Below the pieces are notes generated by a model. It made no database searches, was not told where the DNA came from, and saw nothing but the letters and a program-made list of their open reading frames with translations. From Doris montereyensis (lineage: Eukaryota > Mollusca > Gastropoda > Nudibranchia > Dorididae), in the NCBI GenBank assembly GCA_037039925.1, contig JAXRKP010000342.1, positions 162,001 through 226,000 on the forward strand: a stretch of 64,000 nucleotides of DNA, read 5' to 3'. Shown in pieces: positions 53,951 through 64,000 of this stretch (positions are counted from its first letter, which is position 1; each line of letters begins with the position of its first letter). A program made the translations under genes and the position numbers.

Positions 53951-54676
53951 GGGTGTTCCTTCATCTTGGGTTCAAGAATATATATATATATATGTATATT
54001 GTAAGAAGTCAGTTAAGTCAGCTATATTCGAACCCAGCGAAAGGAAAACGAATCACCTCAGAACATGTGGACTCGACTCTGGCTGTTCTCGTCTCGTCCC
54101 CAAGTACACAGTACATGACGCAATGCGTATGACAGGCCAAAGATGGCGGGGGTCCTTAGATTTAAAGTGGGATCAAGTAACCAACCAATGCGAATAGCAA
54201 ACCATGCCCATTTGGGTCCGAGCAAGTGTTGGATGGTGTTCATCATTGCCATCACTTTGGTTGCCAGTGGTTTTTTTAGTGGTGACGCACGATCGCAGGC
54301 TGCAGCTGTGGGCGGCTTCGACGCCATCTGACAGAGATTTGAAAGAGCATGATACTGATGGTCGCCTTTTCCAGAGTTTTCTTAAATTTAAATGACTCCA
54401 TCTGTCATGACAAGGCACGAGGGAATGCAGAAAGAATAATAAACCTCATTGTACAGGATTCAAGTTCATTGGGGGTTTTTTTCTCAGTGGTGTTTGTACC
54501 CTTTTGTATTTTATTGATATTGGTCTCTTTTTTTTATTTAGAGTTACGCAGTTAAGCGTGAAGTGAAAATTGAAAAAAAAGAATAGATATCAAAACTTCA
54601 ACGTAGAACTAAGAAAACTCAATTAAATGTTTTACATTTTTTGTTTTGTTTTTAAAGAATTGACTTTTCCTCCAGG

Positions 54677-54895
54677 TAAATGCTGTGGTGTGGTTCTTCG
54701 TTCGATTCAATTCGATTCGCGAGAAACACACAGAAAACCAGAGGTACCAGATCCAGACAGAGCTTTTACCTTGCTGGTTATTTGCTTCATTTGGATAAAC
54801 TTGCATTTACTGAATTTATGTTCACTGTCAATATCCATGGCTTTCCAACTGCTTGAAAGGGATCTGACGGATGAGTATCAAAATAGGCACGCAGG
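54677..54895 (+). CDS. Possible exon downstream of 51156
   Basis: Bounded by cctccag and CACGCAG|gtaagt. In phase with the 51156 exon it reads VNAVVWFFVRFNSIREKH and stops at TAA near 54799. In another phase it stays open for the whole exon (KCCGVVLRSIQ.., LLVICFIWINLHLL..). Which is right cannot be told here. Strong splice sites on both sides are the main support. Confidence 0.3.
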
Positions 54896-54959
54896 TAAGT
54901 TTGCAAGCTAATATTTAATTTTAATGCGCTTGCACTATCACGTGCACGTGGTTTTTATG

Positions 54960-55285
54960 TTTTTAATTTGATTTGATTTACCCATCACGTCCACAACTAA
55001 GGTGATCTCAGGGTTTTGGGGTAGGATTTTTAATTTTGCCCGACCGCCCCGTTAACTGCCAAGGGATCTTTAACGTGTGTTGTGATCTGCACACGGTACC
55101 TACTTTTTATCGTCAGTCTCCGATGGGACTAGGTGTCGATCCACCCTACCTGAACCAGCGAAGATGATTTTGCTGGGGGGAGAGCGAAATGGAGAAATTT
55201 TTTCAACCATGGGCGGGGCTCGAACCCGTTACCTATTGGTTGAGAGGCCGACACCTTGTCTCTGGACTATCGAGTCCCCAGTCCA
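54960..55285 (-). mobile_element. tRNA-derived SINE, family B (best copy)
   Basis: On the minus strand it starts GGGGACTCGATAGTCCAGAG, carries B box 'gggttcgagccc', and ends near 'gtggacgtgatgggtaaa'. The other copies at 5430 and 59350 match block by block. Confidence 0.8.
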
Positions 55286-55289
55286 CGTA

Positions 55290-56240
55290 GTTCCCAACGA
55301 AAAACTAAATAAAGAAGAAGAAGAAAAAAGGGAAGATAGGAGACGTTTTTTCAACTTGTCTTCTTGATCTTACTACATGTAACAGGTTGATCGCTTCCTC
55401 TTCCCTTATTCTTCTTCATAAATAGCTGACCAACTCAATTCTTAATTAAAATATTTATTATTGTCAGAGTACATAATTTTAATTCAACCCAAAGATGTTA
55501 GTCGAATTTTGATTTTAAAGTGATGCTTTTATAAAGTCGTCAGTGCTATGTTGAGATTCTGACGGTATCCCTGGTCGGTAGGACAGGGGGGGGGGGGGGC
55601 ATCACAAAACACCATTGTTCTATCTTTTCCTGTTTAAAATTCATCGTGCGTGCGTTTAAAATTTGCCACTGAAAGGAATTTTAACTTAAAATTGTGGTGC
55701 ATGTATTCCATTTAGTTAGGTACGCCTGAACATGTTTGTCTAAAAAGTATAAGCGTCGTTTTCAAATATCATGTTTCAATTTTTTACCCCCCCCCCTTTC
55801 CCCTCCCCATGCGCCGGGTGAAGAAGGACAGTGCGTTGTAATTCATATCCGTTATCGATCTGGTGTATCCAGACCAACAGACGTCATTCATTTATTTAAT
55901 TGATGGGCGGATAGCAAATAGCATTCTCGGGTGGGTATAGAAGGGAAAAGAGTATTGCACTGACTTGCATCTCCATTACCAAATCACTACATGTATCAGC
56001 ATCACTAGTATCAGTCTCATCGGCAACTAATTCATTTTGTTCTCTCTCTCGTCAAGCACGCACATACATACATACACACCCATGCTCAGAGATGCATGCA
56101 CGCCGACTCTTCGTTATGATAAAAAGAGAAAAAAATCAACAACAACAACAACAATCAAATTCTTTCTACAAACAAGCAGGAGAATGTAATGTAAATATAA
56201 GTGAAATAACAACCCATGGGTACCTGCTCCAATAGTACTG
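55290..56240. other. Non-coding stretch
   Basis: No gene, RNA or transposon end recognised. Poly-G at 55587-55599 and poly-C at 55787-55797 only. Confidence 0.5.
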
Positions 56241-56244
56241 CTTA

Positions 56245-57020
56245 TATTATAATGTTACAGGCATGTTACACCCCTGTGGTGATACCACAGACGATTATAA
56301 GTTGGGGTTAGTATTAGTAGTATACTAAGGTAACGCAGTAGACGCCAACGATAACTATTCCAACTTATTGCTTTTGACCTGTTCAAAATGGCGACCTGGG
56401 TGAATGAAAATTCTCCTCAAAGACGGGGAAACAATGAAAATTATCCTCGGGGAAACAAGAAAACGGGGAAACAATGAAAATCCTCCTTAAAGATGGGGAA
56501 ACAATGAAAATCCTCCTTAAAGACGGGGAAACAATGAAAATGTCAATTAAAATTACATTCTTAATGTCCAATAAACACGTCCTTTTACTTTCAGTAGAAA
56601 ATTTCAAATGAAAATGATCTTGGGATCATTTAAAAACCTACCTGCAACATATTATGATTATTCTAACGACCTAACAACACAGCCTTTGGCGAACAAAGAA
56701 GGAGCAACTCAGAAAATAATTATATAATATTTATAATATAAAACATGTTACACCCCGGGGTGATACCAAGGACGAGTATTGGATCGAGTCAGTATTCGAT
56801 ACTGAGGTTACACCGGTAGGCGTGAATGACACTATTCCAACTTTTGAATATAAAACCTTTTTTTTTTCAAAATGGCGGCTTAGGTGAATGAACATTCTAC
56901 TCAGAGATAAAGGAAACAATAACATGTTCAATAATTTAACGTCACTTTTTGTAGAAAACTTCCTCAAATGAACACGATCGTGGGAATCTACTGTACATGC
57001 AAAATATGGAAACTTCTTAT
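56245..57020 (+). repeat. Two adjacent copies of the 'AAAATGGCG' dispersed repeat
   Basis: The first copy at 56245-56715 and second at 56743-57020 each start near 'catgttacacccc' and pass through 'ttcaaaatggcg', then 'cttgggatcatt' in the first. A 30-bp subrepeat ('gacggggaaacaatgaaaat') is expanded four to five times in the first copy (56397-56545). Confidence 0.8.
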
Positions 57021-57647
57021 CATCCAGATGGCAATCTGAATGTCCAGGGCATGTTGGTCCCAACACATTGACCAGAGAAACACACTGCACCCAAGGCGTA
57101 TCAAAATGTCCGACACTTCTTTTGTTATAGACCTTCACGCTTGTTATTGTTATGTTATATTATAGTTTATAGACGTTCACCTTTGTTATTATATTACAGG
57201 CCTTCACCTTTTTCAAACAATCGTTTTTTTGTTTGTTTTTTGTTGTTGTTTTGTTCTTATCATCACCCTGCATCATTGTTGTTTTTTTTTCCAGCTGTTA
57301 GTTATAGTTTTACATTTTTTTTAGTTTTATTTTGTTTGCCTTCATAAACCAATATTGCCTGGTCCAAAATAAACGAAACCAATTTAATTCAATATTTTAA
57401 GCTTGACCTCGAATTTCAAAAATTGCGTATTATCTGTTTCTTGTGGAATAATATTTTATTGTAAATGTAATTGTATTTAATTTACAGTACATGTACATAT
57501 GTTTCATCAACATGCGCAATTCACCACTTCCTCTCTCGCTTTACGTACCGTAATCAATCATAGGTGAATGGAAACAAGAGGTTGCTGTCATTAATGGCAA
57601 ACCTACTTAGTACTACTACCGGTACTACTTTGTCACATCGATTGTCG

Positions 57648-58036
57648 AAGTTTCCCTGCCCACCATATGCCGTAAGTTTCCCTGCCCACCATATGCGTTA
57701 AGTTTCCCTGCCCACCATATGCCGTAAGTTTCCCCTGCCCACCATATGCGGTACGGGTAAGTTTCCCTGCCCACCATATGCGGTAAATTTCCCTGCCCAC
57801 CATATGCGGTGAGTTTTCCTGCCCACCATATGCGGTAAGTTTCCCTGCCCACCATATGCGTTGAGTTTCCTGCCCACCATATGCGGTGAGTTTCCCTGCC
57901 CACCATATGCGGTGAGTTTCCTGCCCACCATATGCGTTGAGTTTCCCTGCCCACCATTGAGTTTCCTGCCCACCATATGCGTTGAGTTTCCTGCCCACCA
58001 TATGCGGTGAGTTTCCCCTGCCCACCATATGCGGTG
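57648..58036 (+). repeat. Minisatellite, about 24-26 bp unit, about 16 copies
   Basis: Unit 'ctgcccaccatatgcggt' plus 'gagtttcc' with variants (gccg, gcgt, gcggt). The array ends at 'gcggtgacgtcac'. Minus-strand frames over it (repeating HMVGRET/YGGQGN) are repeat artefacts. Confidence 0.95.
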
Positions 58037-58775
58037 ACGTCACAGTGATTTTAGAGGAAACAACAAGATGAAATGTTAAGTGGAAGACCGAAGAGTGAAA
58101 GTGAAATGAAAGAAGTAGGATCTACCAGCACCCCCGCCAATCGCCCACACTACGTCTACTACTACATGTCGTAGTACTACTACTACTATTACATGTACGA
58201 CTACTTCTACCTTGTAATACAAAAGCATTTCACATGCAGTACATTGTCTTACAGCCGGTCTTTATAGTACAATTATAGATCTATATGACTTTTACACTGA
58301 CACTGATTATCTTTATTATTGTAGGAACTTTTCGTTATAACGCCATACCTTTTATAACGTCAAGTTACCACTGGCATAACAGTTGTCGGTATAACGAGGT
58401 TCTTAAGTGTAGTGTTTGGCTCAAATTCAGTACTGAATTATATACTACTAATTACTAGGTCAAGCTAGTGTAAAACTTGCTCAAGGGTCGATCCACATTG
58501 CTCTTTCAAACATATAACAATAAATATAATATTATACAACCACTACAGAAACAAACAAAAAGGAAACTTCCATGCAATTGCCACACCGAGGACACAATCG
58601 ATTGGGAAAGGAGAGTATTCTAAACATCTATGAATACTATGATGTCTATGCCTTTTCGCGGTCAAAGCTGTTAGTTTTAGTTTAGAACATTCGATTGGTT
58701 TTTTCAGTCTCAGTCTCAGTCTCAGGTTTATTTTCTCCGAAATGCAGCACATTAGAACGATATTTAAGCTTCTTA

Positions 58776-58777
<2 letters not shown>

Positions 58778-58872
<95 letters not shown>

Positions 58873-58882
58873 AAGAGAGAGC

Positions 58883-58920
<38 letters not shown>

Positions 58921-58938
58921 GGCAGGCAGACAGACAGG
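58778..58938 (+). repeat. (GA)n followed by (GACA)n microsatellite
   Basis: About 110 bp of GA grading into seven or more GACA/GGCA units. Confidence 0.95.
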
Positions 58939-59349
58939 AAAGAGACTCAAATTTTAGTTTCAAATTACAATGAATACAATACAATGAAATTAGAGGCCGC
59001 AACTGAAGTTAAACAAAACCAAAAGCAATGCAAAGTATCCAACAAATACAACAAAAACAGGAGACAAGAAAAACAAAAAGAAACAGGACGTAATGGGTGT
59101 CTGTTCCGGTGTTACTGTGTTATTGTTCTAAAATTGCCTGGTGTAGACTGATACTGATACTGATACTGAGTGATAGCGATACTGATAGTAATGATAGAAT
59201 CTACCTATTACAATTTCCTATGTATCAACCAGGTCGGTCGTTTTGAAAAGTAATTAAACATTTCTTTCTACTTCTACCTCTACAGTGACCTCCGCATCAA
59301 AGACATCAGTGTGACCATCCAAATGACGTCATAATATATATTACAAACG

Positions 59350-59665
59350 GGTACTGGTAAGTCCAGAAGCAAGGTGTCGCCCTCTCCACCCAAAGGTCAT
59401 GGGTGCAATCCCCCCACGGTTCAAAACTTGTCCTCAGCTTCTATTCGAGTAAAATCTACCCTCTTGGTCCAGGTAGTGGATCGACACCTAATCCCATGGG
59501 CGACGGACGATAAAAGGGGTCCCATGTGCAGATCACAACACTCTGTGCACGCTAAAGATACCTTGGTTGTTTAGAAGGCAGCCCATGCAAAATTCTTTTT
59601 TGAAATCCCACCAATAGCTCTGACATCACCTTAGTTGTGAATGTGGGTAAAATTAATAAATCAAA
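59350..59665 (+). mobile_element. tRNA-derived SINE, family B
   Basis: Opposite orientation to the 54960 copy. Head 'aagtccagaagcaaggtgtc' with a decayed B box, then 'ccaggtagtggatcgacacc', 'cagatcacaacactctgtg' and 'gttgtgaatgtgggtaaa'. Confidence 0.75.
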
Positions 59666-60600
59666 TGTCCATATAAGAAGAAGTTGGTAAAAGTTTTTTT
59701 AAAAGACAAAAGGGGATGAACGCAAATTAACAAAGGGAAATAATTGTGGTTTTTAATGATCTCCTTGCTTACCTTAGTATTGCTGAAGTGGGCCTAAAAG
59801 AGTCTGTCTGAAGCAAATTTGTTACATGTATTACATATGGTCATGTATGTATTTAGCTGAGTTTTCAAAAGACACACCAACAACAACATCAACAGACAAT
59901 AACAATAACAATAACAGCAATAAAATAATTTGCAACCAGGCATGACAAGAAGCAATGGCGAACAATTGGATGGCAAGTTGAATAACAATTTAATTCTCCT
60001 TAGGGGTTACACCATGAAAATTTGGAAATGAAGGGATGCAGTTTTTTATATAAATAAATGGTCACAATACACATTGGGAGTCGTGGCAAGAGAATGGAAT
60101 ACGTAGTAGCATGGAAAACTGCACTCAGTTTGGCATAAAAACACACAACTCTCTTATTTAATGGGAATATTTTTTTAAAAGCTTTAATAAAAATGGACAA
60201 ATCATCAAAAACAAAGAAGTTATAATATATGTAATTAAATAATGCGAGTGGGAGTTTATAATATAAACACAATATAATAACGCCTATCATCATTTTTTAA
60301 AAAACGTGACAAAATTCTAGACACACAATGCTTCCACACCGTTTCCCACAAGGCGTAGATATAAAAATTAAATGATAAAATTTTAATAATGAATAATATA
60401 CCGTACAAATGATGAAGAGATTAAAAATCAAAAGTTCAAATTTACATTTACATGTTATTTTTCATAGCCCTAACCCGCTAAAAAGACGCATTGCCTTTCA
60501 GTCTTTGACATAGGTTTAAAATACATAATATATTGTCTTGGAAAGAGAGTCCAGGGAAAGAGGGGGGGGTTGTTTGTTTGTTTCATTAAAATTTATCATT
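59666..60600. other. Non-coding A/T-rich stretch
   Basis: No gene recognised; short frames on both strands lack domain content or splice support. Confidence 0.5.
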
Positions 60601-60659
60601 GTGGTGATATCAGGGTGAATTGAGAGGAAACAGCAAGATAAAACGTAAGTGAAAGAAGG

Positions 60660-60782
60660 AGAGGACCTACCAGCAGGGCCCACAAAACCGCCCCGCAAGA
60701 GGGGGACGGGAGAGCAGGCGGAGTTGGGGAGAGCAGGCGGAGTTGAGAAGAGCTTGAATGTCATCAGCTTTGTAGGATCTAA
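60660..60782 (-). other. Weak exon-like segment
   Basis: Between a minus-strand acceptor (tttgttag) and donor (CTGCTG|gtaggt), open: SYKADDIQALLNSACSPQL, then Arg/Pro-rich. An 18-bp unit is repeated inside it. A similar border sequence occurs near 58060-58140. Probably a repeat family rather than a gene. Confidence 0.2.
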
Positions 60783-60934
60783 CAAAACAACAAACGACGG
60801 ACAGACACACACTGAGACAAGATGGGAAAGACGGGAGAGGGGACAGTGCAAATGAAAAAAACAAAGAAAGAGAAGGAGGACCATTTAAAAACAATGCATT
60901 CATCCTGAAAGAAGAAACAGTGGAACCCACAAGA

Positions 60935-61096
60935 AGTCAACTCTCTTAAATGTTAAAGTCAACTGTTCTCATCGGTCCCATTGTTTCGTGGATTACAATG
61001 TATATCCCCTGACTACGTTTCATGTCAACCTTGCTTAAAGTCAACACGTGCTATCGGTCCCAAGGTGTTGAATGTAGCTTAGTCTCACTGTACTAA
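60935..61096 (-). mobile_element. Right-end fragment of a pogo-like element
   Basis: On the minus strand the end reads TACAGTGAGACTAAGC, followed by two diverged copies of 'cggtccc'/'aagtcaac' motifs. No opposite end found. Confidence 0.35.
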
Positions 61097-61099
61097 AAA

Positions 61100-62760
61100 G
61101 GGGAAGGAATGGTGGTTTCATTAATTTATTGTGTTTTGGGGGAGGGGGTTCACATGAGGAGAGATAGGAACGATTTGGTGGAAGAGTCACGTCTTCGTGA
61201 CGTTTTCGTCAGTGTGGAATAGGAAAGCTTCCATATTTTTTAGAACAATAATAATCATCATAGAAAGTAATGTAAATGTGGATAATATATCAATTGAAAA
61301 GTAAGAAAAATAAAATGAACATCAACTTTATAGATAGTACCGGTACATGAAACAAATTGACAAAGTGACCTATATTTAGCTTGGTACATAGATGAATGGA
61401 TAGTAAATACCTGTATGTGGGTCAGGCAAATAGTTTACTAATTGTGTACCGGTAATCGGAGAGCCATCTCATGCTTTGTAAAAATTTATAATACAATAAT
61501 TTAATTATTATGTTTACTGACTGATTTGCGATGTTGATTGACACTTACTTTAAATGAGATGGTTGAAATAAAATCCTTTTACATTGCAATTTATGCAATT
61601 ATATTCTCAACATTGTGATCTAATCGGGAATAATGAAGAGTGTACAAATGAATGCACCCTGGATGCAAATTATATAGAACTGTAAATTGAGGATGAAGGC
61701 AGATCAAAATAGTTGGAACAAAGTACATGTACATGTATTGACTAAAATAAAATAGGATTTGCAGTTAAATAAAAAGCCATTTTTTCCACATCTTACTATT
61801 GCTGAAAAATATTGCAAGGAGTAATAAGGAGCCGTCCGCAAGATTGTTACGTCATAATATGATTTCAAATATGTGTAGACATAATAATAATATATGCAAT
61901 GATATTTAGTCTGGGTAAGTTTCACAAACTCACAAATAATCGGTTGTCAACTACTTTATCCTCAAAAATAATGTTAAATGATGTAACACCATATGCAGGA
62001 ATGTAGGCTACACAAATACCTACACCATATAACACATAAATAGGATCATCATACATAAAGGATAAATGTTCGTATTTTATGACTTGTGAGAAGGAGATGA
62101 GTGAAATCCATAGAGTAGTTTTACACTATCACATATATGCTGGATGCATATTATCATACAATTACGTTGTAAATATCAGATCACCGTCATATGCGCTGAG
62201 AAAGTAACACAAAATTAACGAAAGATCTTGGTTGAAGACATAAACAATCAAAACAAAATCCTTCATAAACACAGGCCATAGACTTGTGTTGTGTCTCTAG
62301 TCTAACTCTAACTGAATCAAATATATGTTAATAATATCCTCTGGTAAATTCATACTTTTCCGCTGCTACGAAAGGTAGAATTCTTTTTTATCTTTCCATT
62401 GCTTGGTATGAAACTCTTTTCAAGCATCTTTTCAAGCATCCATTCAAAAATTTTCAGCAAACAGAAACTTTCATTCTCTCTATCTCAGGTCAGTAAATTT
62501 TAACAATAATTCCTTCACCATACATACATGTTGCAACGAGGGCAGTTTGCAAAGCATTTTAAGGAAGTTTTTAAAACGGCAATGCTATTTGTAGCTGGAT
62601 GAGGATAACGATCATTTTAAAATGTAAGAGAATTTTTAAATTGTCTTCGGAAATTCCCTGGGAGAAATAGATCTAGATAAAACAGGAAAAAATTCCTGGC
62701 ATCATGCACATTTATTTAAACACTTATTAGTAATATTATATTCGATTCTCTTGAGAGAGA
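61100..62760. other. Non-coding A/T-rich stretch
   Basis: No gene, RNA or transposon end recognised. Confidence 0.5.
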
Positions 62761-62764
62761 AAAA

Positions 62765-62871
62765 CTAAATATGAAGAGAAAAAGAATTAGAATTATCTTA
62801 ATGTTGACAAACTCATTTCTTTTACTTTTAGGTTAAGATAATTCTAATTCTTTTTTCTTCTTCATATTTAG
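62765..62871. repeat. Long inverted repeat (hairpin), arms about 37 bp, loop 31 bp
   Basis: The left arm 62765-62801 begins CTAAATATGAAGAG. The right arm 62833-62871 is its reverse complement, ending CTTCATATTTAG. Only two small length differences in the A/T-rich middle. Confidence 0.9.
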
Positions 62872-62879
62872 CTTTTTAA

Positions 62880-64000
62880 AAATCTTATCAATTGACATTC
62901 AAAATACTTGTACATGTAGCAACCTATTTTAATGCCATAATGCAACACTTTTTATGCACTGCTTTTCCAACTTTTTATTACCGCTGACATAAATCTATGT
63001 ATATTTTTTTTTCTTTTCTAAAAATCATAGTGGAGATTGAGCTATTCAGTCGTAAAGTTTTAGTAGATTTGAATTTCTAATTTTTTTTTATTATTATCCT
63101 TGCAAATCTTGAATTTTTATTTCTTTTGTTTCTTTCTTCCAATAGTTAAATTTATTACATGATAATTTTATTTCTTTTTGGGTTTTTTTTTTTGTCGCCT
63201 TATTCTTACTACTGTCTTATCCCCCCCCCCCTTGTGCATTCCATGTGCATTACATGCTCGACCACTGTTCATCAATTCAATTAAAGCTGTTGAATTATGT
63301 AAAATATATATAATATATAAAAGCACATAGACACTGGTGTATTTCATAAGCATAAATAATATCTATTAAAATGTTTTAAAAAGAATGAGAATGTGACAAT
63401 AAAAGCTTTGATAATATTCATAAAAATATTGATAAGAATCATGACAGCAAAACCATTTTCCTGAGTGTCCCTATGATAAAGCAAGTTTATGGTAATAAAA
63501 AGCATAAAAATAGCGAGTATACAGGGTGTGACAATTACCACTACAAACCCATTGCATCTTTTTAAATAGTTTAATTTAAATGCAGCAGAAAACAATTCAA
63601 AACAAAGAATTTCTCAAGCCTTTTTTTAATAAACATTAAGTTCCAAGACAACTGTCCAATGGAAACCCAGGGAAGGTTCTTGACAAAAATTAATTTCTAG
63701 TAAAAATTTGGAAGAAAATTTTGAAAATTGAATGAGGCGACCACTTCAATGGATTCCTTTAAAGGAAATGCCTACAAATCCATCTGAATTCTTTACAGAA
63801 GTGTATAAACAATTCCCTTTTGAGCAAAAAATCTGAAACACAAAATACCCTTAGCGAAAACAAAACCGAAACAAGCGGCTTCTTTATCACATCCTCTTGT
63901 AGGAAAGTGTACCGGTATAACAGACAGACATTTAATGTACACAGTCTTTTGTTGTAAGAATGTCGTCAATGTACAACACCTTGCAGATTTCAGGTGCAAA
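62880..64000. other. Non-coding A/T-rich stretch to window edge
   Basis: Poly-T and poly-C runs (63180-63231). Short frames only; nothing recognised. Confidence 0.5.

Noticed and set aside
54058..54418. Overlapping minus-strand frames at 54058-54418
   Set aside because: Two frames of similar length compete, neither has recognisable content or splice context.
57648..58036. CRISPR-like array (regular repeats of 24-26 bp)
   Set aside because: There are no unique spacers between units and the host is an animal; it is a plain minisatellite.
57625..58043. Minus-strand frames of up to 136 codons with repeating HMVGRET / YGGQGN
   Set aside because: Three frames are open at once because the minisatellite lacks stops; not a silk or repeat protein.
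59355..59580. Open frame MSPSPPKGHGCN at 59374-59574
   Set aside because: It lies wholly inside a SINE family B copy.
63168..64000. Small minus-strand frames near the right edge (e.g. 63344-63595, hydrophobic)
   Set aside because: A/T-rich sequence gives Phe/Ile-rich frames by chance; no splice sites or domain.

Overview
This is a repeat-rich animal nuclear window: spliced genes with GT-AG introns, tRNA-derived SINEs, long (GA/CT)n and (TA)n runs, a non-LTR retrotransposon and many DNA transposons. It looks like a marine invertebrate, and a mollusc (perhaps a gastropod) is my guess from repeat style; the sequence alone does not prove it.

Region 1 (1-14165, minus strand) holds one host gene, DNA helicase B (HELB). 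It is spread over at least eight exons and runs off the left edge. It is recognisable by an acidic N-terminus, the GRFP domain, a Walker A exon (GSGGCGKT) and a TAPTGKAA motif exon. Its introns are full of SINEs, a solo-LTR-like insertion (9572-10027), a hAT-like element (10627-13900) and, inside that, a pogo-like element (11853-13083).

Region 2 (about 16993-34820) is a three-layer transposon nest. A PIF/Harbinger element (PIF1) was split inside its left terminal repeat by a 13.6-kb element (17011-30585, direct repeat CTGTCAA). That element was in turn split by a 5.8-kb relative (21547-27315, direct repeat CTCACAG). Outer and inner elements share the terminus TAGGTACCACAA. Both carry the same spliced gene, which combines an N-terminal domain, a coiled coil and a probable DDE-type domain; I cannot place it in a named transposon superfamily. 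This is the strongest candidate for something undescribed. A second, complete PIF/Harbinger element (PIF2) follows at 35923-39445. In both PIF elements the transposase and the MADF-BESS gene lie on opposite strands with interlocked introns.

Region 3 (about 41200-44690) is a decayed RTE-like non-LTR retrotransposon. Region 4 (46927-49757, minus) is a broken member of a multi-copy invertebrate gene family with a Cys-rich tail. Region 5 (50-64 kb) has no secure host gene. It holds a possible small spliced gene, a mariner relic, a pogo-like MITE, SINEs, minisatellites and a long hairpin.

Nearly every long coding region, including HELB, is interrupted by single-base frame breaks. That pattern fits an indel-prone long-read assembly at least as well as true decay, so 'pseudogene' calls here are provisional.
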